The notes below the pieces were generated by a model, which had not been told where the DNA came from, ran no database searches, and saw only the letters and a list, made by a program, of their open reading frames with translations. Position numbers and translations under genes: made by a program. A DNA stretch of 64,000 nt from Martelella mediterranea (lineage in GTDB: Bacteria > Pseudomonadota > Alphaproteobacteria > Rhizobiales > Rhizobiaceae): NCBI RefSeq assembly GCF_004342225.1, contig NZ_SMAR01000001.1, forward strand, positions 124,001 through 188,000, in the 5' to 3' direction. How positions within the stretch are numbered: position 1 is the first letter of the stretch; the number at the start of each line of letters is the position of its first letter. Shown here piece after piece: positions 8,486 through 17,971 of this stretch.

Positions 8486-8503
8486 ATGTCACTTTTGTAT
8501 CAG
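8486..8503 (-). promoter_or_regulatory. Candidate Pho box upstream of phnC
   Basis: On the minus strand CTGATAC-AAAA-GTGACAT gives two 7-bp half-sites 11 bp apart and agrees with the PhoB consensus (CTGTCAT-A/T-rich-CTGTCAY) at about 13 of 18 positions. A TTTAAT hexamer follows about 6 bases downstream as a possible -10. It is 106 bp before the phnC ATG, in the 158-bp gap after the hexapeptide transferase gene. Degenerate, so only moderately supported. Confidence 0.4.
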
Positions 8504-8538
8504 AATTCTAACAAAACCGAGCCTTGCATGACAAAAGC

Positions 8539-9156
8539 TCAGTTCTCGTAACGCGACAGGAAGTCTTCCGCTGATAAGCTTCTGAAATCGTTCAGGGCCT
8601 TGCCGATGTCGTCATGGCTCCAGTCCCACCAGCAAAGCGCATCCATGCGTTGACCGATGGCCTGTGGAAAACGTCTGCGGATCAATTTCGCCGGAACGCC
8701 GCCGACAATTGTGTATGGTTCGACGTCTTTTGTGACGACCGCGCCTGCACCGATCACAGCACCATTTCCGACTGTAATGCCGGGCAGAATAGTCGCACCA
8801 TGACCGATCCAGACATCATGGCCGATGACAACGCGCTTGCTGCGTCTTTGCGCGAAGAAAGCCTGGTCATGGTCAGCATCGGGCCAGTAGTCGCGCGAAC
8901 GATATGTGAAATGGTGCAGGGTGGCGCGTTCGACCGGGTGATTGGTGGCGTTGATGCGAACGGCGGCAGCGATGTTGACGAATTTCCCGATTGTTGCGCA
9001 CCAGGCTGAACCGTCCTGCATGATGTAGGAGTAACCTCCCATCTCTGTTTCGGCGATCCGGCAGCGCTCGGCAACTTCCGTGTAGCGGCCGAGGGTCGAG
9101 TCCGTCACCGATGCCGTCGGATCGATGCTGGGTTCAGTCCCAAGCGATTTTGTCAT
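8539..9156 (-). CDS. Phosphonate-operon hexapeptide-repeat acetyltransferase
   Basis: A 205-residue left-handed beta-helix acyltransferase. The C-terminal half has hexapeptide repeats (VVIGHDVWIGHGATILPGI, then VGNGAVIGAGAVVTKDV) and the TIVGGVPAKLIRRRF ending of the xenobiotic/chloramphenicol acetyltransferase (XAT) subgroup. Proteins of this type recur in phn operons as a distinct family of unknown substrate. Its start overlaps the phnL stop by 4 bases (ATGA), so the two are translationally coupled, and it closes the phnG-L unit. It may acetylate an aminoalkylphosphonate, the job of PhnO (a GNAT) elsewhere; this is inference. No phnO is present. Confidence 0.88.
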   Translation of the reverse strand: MTKSLGTEPSIDPTASVTDSTLGRYTEVAERCRIAETEMGGYSYIMQDGSAWCATIGKFVNIAAAVRINATNHPVERATLHHFTYRSRDYWPDADHDQAFFAQRRSKRVVIGHDVWIGHGATILPGITVGNGAVIGAGAVVTKDVEPYTIVGGVPAKLIRRRFPQAIGQRMDALCWWDWSHDDIGKALNDFRSLSAEDFLSRYEN

Positions 9157-9860
9157 GCTGCCGACTTTCTCGGTGAAAAGGCCGAGACATCAATGATCGT
9201 GTCGGCGATTGCATTGCGCACTTCCTCATCATGAAAGATGCCGAGAAGTGCGGTTCCGGCCTGCTTTTTTTCACAGATCATCTCGATTACGACGCTGCGG
9301 TTTGCCGCATCCAGCGAGGCCGTTGGTTCATCAAGAAGCAGAACCGGGTGATCGGTGATAAAGCCACGGGCAATATTGACGCGCTGCTGCTCGCCCCCGG
9401 AAAAAGTTGCCGGAGGCAGATCCCACAGCGCTTCCGGCAAGTTGAGGCGGGCCAGTTGCTCTTTCGCTCTGCTTCGGGCCACTTTCTGGCTGGCACCGCA
9501 TGCCAGGAGTGGCTCAGCTGCAACATCAACAGCGGAGATGCGGGGCAGGGCTCGGAGAAACTGGCTGACATAGCCGAGTGTGTCGCGCCGGACGGACAGA
9601 ACCTTGCGCGGGTCGGCGCTTGCAAGATCAATAATCTGATCATGATGGCTGATCAGGATCTGGCCACTGTCAACGGCATAGTTGCCGTAGACCATCTTCA
9701 GAATGGAGCTTTTGCCGATGCCGGACGGCCCGCCAAGCACGGCGCAGCTGCCTGCTTCGACGGAAAACGAGGCATTGTTGATGACGGGAAGCGTGATGCC
9801 ACCACGCAGATGCATGGTGAAGCTTTTGGTCACCTCGGAAACGATCAGCGGTGTTGCCAT
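9153..9860 (-). CDS. phnL: C-P lyase complex ABC-type subunit PhnL
   Basis: PhnL joins PhnG, H and I in displacing adenine from ATP with phosphonate to make ribose 1-phosphonate 5-triphosphate. It has Walker A GPSGIGKSS (serine replaces the usual final threonine), signature FSGGEQQRVNIARGF and Walker B VLLLDEPTASLD. An upstream in-frame extension to 9923 lies inside phnK; ATG 9860, 4 bases after the phnK stop, gives 235 residues against 226 in E. coli. The stop overlaps the next gene by 4 bases. Confidence 0.95.
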   Translation of the reverse strand: MATPLIVSEVTKSFTMHLRGGITLPVINNASFSVEAGSCAVLGGPSGIGKSSILKMVYGNYAVDSGQILISHHDQIIDLASADPRKVLSVRRDTLGYVSQFLRALPRISAVDVAAEPLLACGASQKVARSRAKEQLARLNLPEALWDLPPATFSGGEQQRVNIARGFITDHPVLLLDEPTASLDAANRSVVIEMICEKKQAGTALLGIFHDEEVRNAIADTIIDVSAFSPRKSAA

Positions 9861-9864
9861 GTTT

Positions 9865-10650
9865 TCAGACCTGCAAAATGGAGGAAACGAGAAGCTGGGT
9901 ATAGGGCTCGCGCGGGTCATCAAGAACGCGGTCGGTCAGTCCCTGTTCGATCACGTGACCGTCCTTCATAACCATGATCCGGTGCGAGAGAAGACGGGCA
10001 ACAGCCAGATCGTGGGTGACGACAATCGCCGCCAGACCCAGATCGTTGACAAGACCACGCACCAGATCAAGCAGGCGCGCCTGCACGGAAACATCAAGAC
10101 CGCCGGTCGGCTCATCCATGAAAACGAGCCGAGGCCCTGTGACGAGGTTGCGCGCGATCTGAAGCCGCTGGCGCATGCCGCCTGAAAAGGCGCGCGGCTG
10201 ATCATCAATCCGGTCCTCGGAAATTTCGACGCGGTCAAGCCACTTCGTCGCCGTTTGGCGAATATCGCCATAATGGCGATTGCCGACAGCCATCAGCCGC
10301 TCGCCAACATTGGCCCCGGCAGAAACTGTCATCCGCAGACCATCGGCCGGATTTTGATGCACAAAGCCCCAGTCGGTTCGCATCAGCATGCGCCTTTCAG
10401 CCTCGCTCATGCGATAAAGGTCACCGAATCGGCCGTTGCGCATCCGGTATTCAACGGTTCCGGCGGTTGGCATCAATCGGGTCGAAATGCAATTCAGAAG
10501 CGTCGTTTTGCCGGATCCGCTTTCGCCGACGATGGCAAGCACTTCACCGGGATAAAGATCGAACGACACATCGAGGCAACCGGGTCTCGTGCCGTAAAAT
10601 TTCGAGACGCCACTGACTTTTAAAAGCGAGTTTTGGTGTTCAGGGTTCAT
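9865..10650 (-). CDS. phnK: C-P lyase complex ATP-binding subunit PhnK
   Basis: PhnK is an ABC-family ATPase that docks on the PhnGHIJ core and drives conformational opening. The 261-residue protein has Walker A GESGSGKTT, signature FSGGMRQRLQIARNL, Walker B LVFMDEPTGGLD and the switch histidine in VVTHDLAVA. Length agrees with the family (about 252). Its ATG overlaps the phnJ TGA by 4 bases, indicating translational coupling and matched stoichiometry with the lyase. Confidence 0.96.
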   Translation of the reverse strand: MNPEHQNSLLKVSGVSKFYGTRPGCLDVSFDLYPGEVLAIVGESGSGKTTLLNCISTRLMPTAGTVEYRMRNGRFGDLYRMSEAERRMLMRTDWGFVHQNPADGLRMTVSAGANVGERLMAVGNRHYGDIRQTATKWLDRVEISEDRIDDQPRAFSGGMRQRLQIARNLVTGPRLVFMDEPTGGLDVSVQARLLDLVRGLVNDLGLAAIVVTHDLAVARLLSHRIMVMKDGHVIEQGLTDRVLDDPREPYTQLLVSSILQV

Positions 10651-11540
10651 CGCTCATCTCCCTCGAAAAGACCCGCCTGATCGCCGGTATGGCCGTCTGC
10701 GCGGCGGCTTTCGCAATAGTCGGTGTCCGAGCAGACGAACATGCGCTTGCCCTTGTCATCGAGCACGACCTCATCGAGATAAACGCCCTTCGCGCCACAC
10801 AGAGCGCAGGGCTGCTCGAAGTGCTGAACCTCAAACGGATGATCTTCAAAATCGAGGCTGACAACTTCGGTATGGGGTGGGATTGCATAGATCCGCTTTT
10901 CACGGCCTGCACCGAAAAGCTGCAGGGCCTCGGCCTTGTCCATTTTCGGATTATCGAATTTCGGCGTTGGTGACGGGTCCATCACATAGCGATCATTGAC
11001 CTTGACCGGATAGGCATAGGTCGTTGCGATATGGCCGTTGTGGGCGATGTCTTCATAGAGCTTAACATGCATCAGGCCATATTCTTCCAGAGCATGCATT
11101 TTTCTAGTTTCGGTCTCACGCGGCTCCAGAAAGCGCAGTGGTTCAGGGATCGGCACCTGAAAAACGATCACCTGACCGGGCTTGAGTGGCTCCTCGGGAA
11201 TGCGGTGACGCGTCTGGATGATCGAAGCATCGGCAGTATGCGTCGTGGTATCGACGTTCGCCACGGTCTGGAAGAATTTTCGGATCGAGACTGCATTGGT
11301 CGTGTCGTCGGCACCCTGGTCGATCACCTTCAGGCAGTCATCCGGGCCGATGATGGAGGCCGTTACCTGCACGCCGCCGGTTCCCCAGCCATAAGGCATT
11401 GGCATTTCGCGAGAGGCAAACGGGACCTGATAGCCGGGAATGGCAATTGCCTTCAGGATTGCCCGGCGGATCATCCGCTTGGTTTGTTCATCCAGATAGG
11501 CGAAGTTGTAGGTCGCCAGCTCAGAAGCATGCGCGTTCAT
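10647..11540 (-). CDS. phnJ: Alpha-D-ribose 1-methylphosphonate 5-phosphate C-P lyase
   Basis: PhnJ is the radical SAM enzyme that breaks the carbon-phosphorus bond, releasing an alkane and 5-phosphoribosyl 1,2-cyclic phosphate. The unusual C-terminal cluster motif CX2CX21CX5C is intact: Cys245, Cys248, Cys270 bind the [4Fe-4S] cluster and Cys276 is the counterpart of the catalytic E. coli Cys272. The conserved N-terminal block GYQVPFASREMPMPYGWGTGG contains the glycine thought to carry the radical. 297 residues, slightly longer than E. coli (281). Start overlaps the phnI stop by 4 bases. All key residues are present, so the lyase should be active. Confidence 0.98.
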   Translation of the reverse strand: MNAHASELATYNFAYLDEQTKRMIRRAILKAIAIPGYQVPFASREMPMPYGWGTGGVQVTASIIGPDDCLKVIDQGADDTTNAVSIRKFFQTVANVDTTTHTADASIIQTRHRIPEEPLKPGQVIVFQVPIPEPLRFLEPRETETRKMHALEEYGLMHVKLYEDIAHNGHIATTYAYPVKVNDRYVMDPSPTPKFDNPKMDKAEALQLFGAGREKRIYAIPPHTEVVSLDFEDHPFEVQHFEQPCALCGAKGVYLDEVVLDDKGKRMFVCSDTDYCESRRADGHTGDQAGLFEGDER

Positions 11541-12640
11541 TCCGCGGCCTCCTTTTTTTCTTCGCTCGGGCTGTTGTCTTCAAACGACCGGCGCATCCGG
11601 CGCACGAGGTCAAGCTCGGCCTGAAAGTCGACATAGTGGGGAAGCTTCAGATGCTCGACAAAACCGGTCGCCTGCACATTGTCGCAGTGGGAAATCACGA
11701 ATTCCTCGTCTTGCGCCGGGTGGTTGATATCTTCGCCCAGCTCGTCGGCGCGGAGCGCCCGGTCAACCAGTGACATGGCCATGGCCTTCCTCTCCGACTG
11801 GCCAAAGACGAGACCGTAACCACGGGTGAACTGCGGCGGCGCCTTGGCAGAGCCTTTGAACTGATTGACCATCTGACATTCGGTCAGGCGGATTTCGCCG
11901 AGCGAAACTGCAAATCCCATTTCCGGCACGTCCAGCTCAACCTCGACCATGCCGATTCGGATTTCCCCGGCAAAGGGATGGCTGCGGCCATAGCCGCGCT
12001 GGGTGGAATAGGCGAGGGAGAGGAGAAAACCTTCATCGCCGCGCGCAAGAGCCTGAAGGCGGGTGTCGCGGGCCATCGGAAAATCAAGCGGTTCGCGGGT
12101 GATGTCGCCGGGGCGGTGGTCTTCCGGCAGGCTGCCATCGCCTTCAATCAGGCCTTCGCCGGCCAGAATATCGGAAACCCGCATGGCCTTGCCGTTATCG
12201 GTTTCCCGCGCTGAAGGTTGCTCCACGTCGTTTTCGCCAAGAAGTGCCGGGTCCAGCAGCCGGTGGGTGTAGTCGAAGGTCGGGCCTAAAAGCTGACCGC
12301 CGGGCAAATCCTTGTAGGTTGCCGATATGCGTCGCTCGATCCGCATATTGCCGGTGTCGAGCGGCTCGGATGAACCAAAACGGGGCAGTGTGGTGCGATA
12401 GGCCCGCAGCAGAAAGATCGCCTCAATCATATCGCCGCGCGCCTGCTTTAAGGAGAGTGCGGCCAGTTCCCTGTCATATAATGACGCTTCAGACATCACA
12501 CGGTCGACCGCCAGTGCCATCTGGGCAATGATCTGATCGATGGTGATGGCCGGGAGGCTGCGATCACCACGCCTGCGGTCTGCCAGAAGACGGTGGGCGT
12601 TTTCAATGGCGGCTTCGCCGCCCTTTACTGCCACATACAT
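11537..12640 (-). CDS. phnI: C-P lyase core subunit PhnI
   Basis: PhnI is the nucleosidase-like subunit of the PhnGHIL step that replaces adenine of ATP by the phosphonate. The 367-residue protein matches the family length (about 354-370) and shows conserved stretches such as MYVAVKGGEAAI at the N-terminus, GPTFDYTHRLLD, RGDEGFLLSLAYSTQRGYG and HCDNVQATGFVEHLKLPHYVDFQ. It begins 16 bases after the phnH stop and is coupled to phnJ by a 4-base overlap. The charged KK-rich C-terminal tail is probably unstructured. Confidence 0.97.
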   Translation of the reverse strand: MYVAVKGGEAAIENAHRLLADRRRGDRSLPAITIDQIIAQMALAVDRVMSEASLYDRELAALSLKQARGDMIEAIFLLRAYRTTLPRFGSSEPLDTGNMRIERRISATYKDLPGGQLLGPTFDYTHRLLDPALLGENDVEQPSARETDNGKAMRVSDILAGEGLIEGDGSLPEDHRPGDITREPLDFPMARDTRLQALARGDEGFLLSLAYSTQRGYGRSHPFAGEIRIGMVEVELDVPEMGFAVSLGEIRLTECQMVNQFKGSAKAPPQFTRGYGLVFGQSERKAMAMSLVDRALRADELGEDINHPAQDEEFVISHCDNVQATGFVEHLKLPHYVDFQAELDLVRRMRRSFEDNSPSEEKKEAAE

Positions 12641-12656
12641 GTCGTCTCACACTCCC

Positions 12657-13256
12657 TTAAGCTGTGATGGTTGTGCTGCGCGACAGGCAGAAAAGCTGCC
12701 TTCCGCAGGTAAAGATGATATCAATGCCGCGCGGGAAGCTTGCCCGGTTCCCAGCCCAGCGCGCGAGAAAGTGCGGCGGCAAGCCCTGCGGTGCGATTGC
12801 CCGTGTTCCGCTGATGCCAGGACCGGACAGCGTAATTGTTTCACCGCCTTCAAATGAGGGGAGTTCGATGATCAGGGTCGTGGAACGGTCGGGATATTCC
12901 TGACTGCCGGTAGCAAACAACTCGAAAGAGGGAATAGCAGCGTTCTTCTCGATGACGGCAAATCCGGCAAGCGCTTTCTCTTCGGTCTCTTTTGCCCCGC
13001 AATGAAAGGAGAGCCAGCTTTTCAAGGCCGTTGCCGACAGCGTCGATGTCAGCCAGACTGGCGTGTCGGCATCTGCGAGCGCCAGAAGGACGGCGCTCAT
13101 GGCCGGTCCGACAGGTTCAGGTGCGAGGGTTTCAGCCTCTATTTGGCGGATTGTGCCCGGCTCGGCCATGCCATCCATCACAGCGCGGAAGACGGACTGT
13201 GAATCGAATACCGGATTGTCAAAACCACCGTGCAGAATTGCGTTCTTTTCTTCCAT
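12657..13256 (-). CDS. phnH: C-P lyase core subunit PhnH
   Basis: PhnH is a structural PLP-transferase-fold subunit, without PLP, of the C-P lyase core. At 199 residues it matches E. coli (194) and carries the conserved FDNPVFDSQSVFRAVMDGMAEPG opening region and the PQGLPPHFLARWAGNRASFPRGIDIIFT region near the C-terminus. ATG 13256 overlaps the phnG stop by one base (TGATG); the TTG one codon earlier is not needed. Confidence 0.95.
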   Translation of the reverse strand: MEEKNAILHGGFDNPVFDSQSVFRAVMDGMAEPGTIRQIEAETLAPEPVGPAMSAVLLALADADTPVWLTSTLSATALKSWLSFHCGAKETEEKALAGFAVIEKNAAIPSFELFATGSQEYPDRSTTLIIELPSFEGGETITLSGPGISGTRAIAPQGLPPHFLARWAGNRASFPRGIDIIFTCGRQLFCLSRSTTITA

Positions 13257-13735
13257 CAATTGTCTCCCCGGACCATGGTGAAGAAGTCCACCCGCGTGGC
13301 TGCCGTTTCTTCCGCCTGTTTTTTTTGTTCGCTTGCAATGCGCGTGCGCACTTTGCCAAGAAGTGTCTTTTCCAGCTTTTCAGCCATGGAAGAGCGCTGA
13401 TAGAGCGCGTCAAAAATGGCGATCATCTGGGCCTTCTTTCTGTCTGTGCCGAGGCAGTGGCCATGCCCGACCAGCCCGTCTGAAAGCCTGATGCTCGCGC
13501 GGCTGACGGTGGTTTCTCCCAGGTTGAAGCCTGAGCCGCCGCCGCCAATCCTGCCGCGCAGCATGACCAGCCCGGTTTCCGGGCCGCGCAGAGGTGTGAT
13601 TTCTTCATCGCCTGCAAGGGCCTGAAGAGCTGGTTCCAGTTCTTCTGAAAGCGCGCGTGCCAGCAGGCCGGAAACGGCTTTGCGTCCGTTTTGCGCGTCC
13701 TCGTTCAAAGTGTCGGTTTTCGGTTGTGCGCCCAT
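13256..13735 (-). CDS. phnG: C-P lyase core subunit PhnG
   Basis: PhnG is the small core subunit of the (PhnG2H2I2J2) complex. The 159-residue sequence has the family's conserved GLVMLRGRIGGGGSGFNLGETTVSRASIRL core and the GHGHCLGTDRKKA block. It is the first gene of the phnG-H-I-J-K-L run; CGGAT lies about 6 bases before ATG 13735. The PhnF palindrome begins 16 bases and the Pho box 65 bases upstream, so this is where expression of the lyase unit is set. Confidence 0.95.
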   Translation of the reverse strand: MGAQPKTDTLNEDAQNGRKAVSGLLARALSEELEPALQALAGDEEITPLRGPETGLVMLRGRIGGGGSGFNLGETTVSRASIRLSDGLVGHGHCLGTDRKKAQMIAIFDALYQRSSMAEKLEKTLLGKVRTRIASEQKKQAEETAATRVDFFTMVRGDN

Positions 13736-13750
13736 TGTTTTATCCGCTAA

Positions 13751-13768
13751 TGTCTATTAATGTAGACA
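13751..13768. promoter_or_regulatory. Probable PhnF operator
   Basis: Perfect inverted repeat TGTCTA-TTAATG-TAGACA in the 95-bp divergent phnG/phnF gap, 16 bases before phnG. Palindromes of the GTnTAnAC kind are usual for HutC-subfamily GntR repressors, and the encoded regulator is adjacent. On the minus strand a TATAGT hexamer (13769-13774) abuts it, so bound PhnF would block the phnG promoter. Assignment to PhnF is inference from position. Confidence 0.65.
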
Positions 13769-13799
13769 ACTATACATAGCGGTGTGATAACAGCTGCGT

Positions 13800-13817
13800 A
13801 TGACAGGCTTATGACCT
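13800..13817 (-). promoter_or_regulatory. Pho box upstream of phnG
   Basis: Read on the minus strand, AGGTCAT-AAGC-CTGTCAT has two 7-bp PhoB half-sites at the required 11-bp period; the second is a perfect consensus copy. A TGTTAT hexamer 7 bases downstream could serve as -10. It points towards phnG and lies 65 bp from its start, so phosphate limitation should activate phnGHIJKL through PhoB. Confidence 0.65.
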
Positions 13818-13830
13818 TGCCAATTGGCCA

Positions 13831-14601
13831 ATGGACAAGAAACCTATGAACGGCAGAACTGACGGTGGTGATGGACTGGTGCGGATCAATGGTGTCGCGC
13901 TATGGCGGCAGATTGCTGACCGAATCCGTCAGTCTATCGGAAATCATGAATATGATGAAACCGGCATGATCCCGCCCGAAACTGAGTTGGCAGAACGGTT
14001 CGGCGTGAACCGGCACACGGTGAGGGCAGCCGTCGCGGCTTTGTCGCGGGAAGGTGTTTTGCGATCTGAGCGCGGGCGCGGAACATTTGTTGTGCGGCAG
14101 GAGCTGTATTCATTTCCCATTTCGCGACGCACCCGGTTTTCTGAAGGGCTGGGAGAGCAGGCGCGCGTTTTTGATGGTGACCTGCTTGAAACATGCGAAG
14201 AACCGGCCAGTGCGAAGCTGGCGGAACGCCTTGGTCTTGAAGCTGGAGCCCGAGTGATTCGCGTTGAAACCGTTCGCAGAGCCGATGGTGTTGCTCTGTC
14301 CCGGTCTTCAAGCTGGTTTCCGTCAGAACGGTTCGCCGGCATTTCAGAAGCGTTTTTGGCAACACGATCTGTCACGGCCGCATTTCGCAAGCTCGGGCTG
14401 CATGATTATGTTCGAAAACATACAGATGTTACGGCAAGCCATGCGATGCCGGATGACTGCAAGGCACTTGGCTTGTCTCCAGGTGCCATCGTTCTGATTG
14501 CCCGGTCACTCAATACTGACCTTGATGGTGTGCCGGTGCAGTATGCTGTGACCCGCTTTGCTGCGGACCGGGTCCGGATCAGTATCGACAGCGAAGCCTA
14601 G
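13831..14601 (+). CDS. phnF: Phosphonate-responsive GntR/HutC-family repressor
   Basis: A 256-residue HutC-type GntR regulator: winged helix-turn-helix at about residues 17-85 (IPPETELAERFGVNRHTVRAAVAALSREGVLRSERGRGTFV) followed by a UTRA ligand-binding domain (about 105-250). Divergent from phnG and sharing a 95-bp regulatory gap, it is the expected local repressor of the C-P lyase unit. Start ATG 13831 has no clear ribosome binding site; ATG 13846, preceded by GGACAAG, is an alternative giving 251 residues. The ligand may be a phosphonate or pathway intermediate. Confidence 0.92.
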   Translation: MDKKPMNGRTDGGDGLVRINGVALWRQIADRIRQSIGNHEYDETGMIPPETELAERFGVNRHTVRAAVAALSREGVLRSERGRGTFVVRQELYSFPISRRTRFSEGLGEQARVFDGDLLETCEEPASAKLAERLGLEAGARVIRVETVRRADGVALSRSSSWFPSERFAGISEAFLATRSVTAAFRKLGLHDYVRKHTDVTASHAMPDDCKALGLSPGAIVLIARSLNTDLDGVPVQYAVTRFAADRVRISIDSEA

Positions 14602-14759
14602 CGTATTTATTTTTTGCTGTTTATTCCGGCATGTGTTCTCCTGTCGTGACTGGCCTTTGGCGGTTTCGGTGGTATAGGGAACCATCTTCCGGCTGGCAGG
14701 CACCATTGCTTTACCAGAAGTGAACCAGCCCGGGCACCTGACGAGGGAGACTGTGAGGT

Positions 14760-15860
14760 ATGCGCACGCCTTCATTTATGCGCCTGACCGCTTTGGCGTT
14801 GATCTTCAGCGCAGGATTTTTCGGGCGCGCTGATGCTTTCGAGTACCGTCAGATTGATGACTGGGCGGTCAGCTGCAATAACGGCTATGGCTGCACGATT
14901 TCGTTCAATCCACCTGCCGGTCAGAGTGGCCGTGCAGATATCGCTGCGATCCAGTGGCATCGCACGATCGACTCCAATGCGCCACTGACCCTCAGTCTGC
15001 CTTCACCGCCCGGCTTTGCTGAAAAGGGCGACGCAAAGGGAGAATTCAGCATTTCCGTCGACGGTGCGGATGTGTTTTCGGTGCGTGTCAGCCAGATTGT
15101 CCGCAACAATGCTTCCGGCACACTGGGCGTTTCTCAACCGGGTGAGATGATCAGGCTTTTCAGGCGCATGGCTGACGGAAAGCAGGCGACGGTAAGCTAT
15201 AGCGGCGGATTAGGGGAGTTCAGTGCCAGTATCATGCTGACCGGACTTTTGGACAGCGCCCGTTTCATCGATGTTTATCAGGGTCGTGAAGGGCGCAGTG
15301 ATGCCATTGTTGCACCGGGAAATATCACGCCGCCTGAAAAGGCCAATGTCTGGTCAATCGATCTCTATGAAGAACTGCCTCAGTCGATCCTGAGAAATCT
15401 CTCGGATGAAAACAGCTTCTGCTATACAGATGAGGCGCATCTTGAACAGGCTGATGCGTTTGGCTTCAAAGGAAAATCGACAACGATCATTGTGCTGCCA
15501 TGTGGTGCCAGCGGTGCTTATAATCAGCCTTATCAGATCTATGTCGGGCGTGATCAGGACTTCCACCGTTCAGAATTTCCGAATTTCGGCACGGACGGTA
15601 TCACCGTTCTCGATACGGTCTACAACGTCAATTTCGATCTGAAGAATATGAAGCTTTCCTCGACCTATCTGGGGCGCGGCCTCGGAGATTGTGGGCTTGC
15701 GCATTATTGGCGCATCGATCCGGAGGCGAGCGGAAACCCGTTGGTGCTGACACATGAACGTGCCAAAAACGCCTGCGATGGCAATGATGCAGGCGCTGAG
15801 AACTGGCCGTTGATCTGGCAGGCGAAAGACTTGCCGGTGCTTAAGACCGATAGCCAGTAG
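14760..15860 (+). CDS. DUF1176 exported protein
   Basis: A 366-residue secreted protein with an N-terminal signal peptide (cleavage probably after GRADA before FEYRQ). Features typical of DUF1176: an early DWAVSCNNGYGC motif with paired cysteines, and a C-terminal HYWRIDPEASGNPLVLTHERAKNACD...WPLIWQAK segment. Six or more cysteines suggest disulfides in the periplasm. No enzymatic motif is visible and function is unknown. It stands alone, 158 bp after phnF, on the same strand, with an AGGGAGA stretch about 12 bases before the ATG. Confidence 0.8.
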   Translation: MRTPSFMRLTALALIFSAGFFGRADAFEYRQIDDWAVSCNNGYGCTISFNPPAGQSGRADIAAIQWHRTIDSNAPLTLSLPSPPGFAEKGDAKGEFSISVDGADVFSVRVSQIVRNNASGTLGVSQPGEMIRLFRRMADGKQATVSYSGGLGEFSASIMLTGLLDSARFIDVYQGREGRSDAIVAPGNITPPEKANVWSIDLYEELPQSILRNLSDENSFCYTDEAHLEQADAFGFKGKSTTIIVLPCGASGAYNQPYQIYVGRDQDFHRSEFPNFGTDGITVLDTVYNVNFDLKNMKLSSTYLGRGLGDCGLAHYWRIDPEASGNPLVLTHERAKNACDGNDAGAENWPLIWQAKDLPVLKTDSQ

Positions 15861-15875
15861 ATGTGCTGTGTGCCA

Positions 15876-16283
15876 TCAAAAGTCGCATAGGCTCTCGCGC
15901 TTTCTGGCTTCAGCTTCCGAGCGGATGTGATTGACGTTTTCGCGAAACAGAAATGAGGCGCCGGCGATCATCGCGATACAAATCGCGAGCATCGCGCCGA
16001 TCATGATATCCCGGGCCAGGCTTTCAGACAGAAGGCTTCCAAGGGCCTGTGCGTTGTTTTTTGGCGCGAAGTTGAGATAGTCGTTGAATATCAGCGCCGG
16101 CGAATTCGACAGGGTCTGGCCGGACAGGGCGTGAATGCTGCTGTTGGCCGATGCAGCCTGCGAAGGTGCCAGCATTGCAATGACCGGGATGGCAGTGATC
16201 GAAAAAAGCGTCCGGTGCAGTTTCAAATTATTCAAAGCGCGTCTGATCCGCGTTCCAGAATGTGATTTCTTCAGCTGTGTCAT
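15876..16283 (-). CDS. Hypothetical small membrane protein
   Basis: 135 residues, not recognised. It has a basic N-terminus (KKSHSGTRIRRALNNLKLHR), a hydrophobic stretch at about 24-45 that could be a signal peptide or anchor ending in a Q-A-A-S-A region, a polar middle and a second helix near 98-120 (MIGAMLAICIAMIAGASFLF), with a charged tail. AGGAAAA lies 8 bases before ATG 16283; the longer frame to 16403 has no support. It converges with the DUF1176 gene, separated by 15 bases. Confidence 0.55.
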   Translation of the reverse strand: MTQLKKSHSGTRIRRALNNLKLHRTLFSITAIPVIAMLAPSQAASANSSIHALSGQTLSNSPALIFNDYLNFAPKNNAQALGSLLSESLARDIMIGAMLAICIAMIAGASFLFRENVNHIRSEAEARKRESLCDF

Positions 16284-17819
<1,536 letters not shown>

Positions 17820-17845
17820 CAGCGCCTTAGGCAGATGAAAATCTC

Positions 17846-17873
17846 AAGGCGGAGTGTCACACTCCGCCTTTTT
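17846..17873 (+). terminator. Intrinsic terminator of aatA
   Basis: Perfect 11-bp stem AAGGCGGAGTG / CACTCCGCCTT with a TCA loop, followed by TTT, 26 bases after the aatA stop codon. Confidence 0.9.
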
Positions 17874-17971
17874 CATGCGCGGATTCCGGCAGAAGGCAAT
17901 ATGTCCTGCTATGCTTAACAAAGCCGGAGAAAGACGCTATAGCCCGGCTGAAACGTTGAGGGGCCGGTCAG

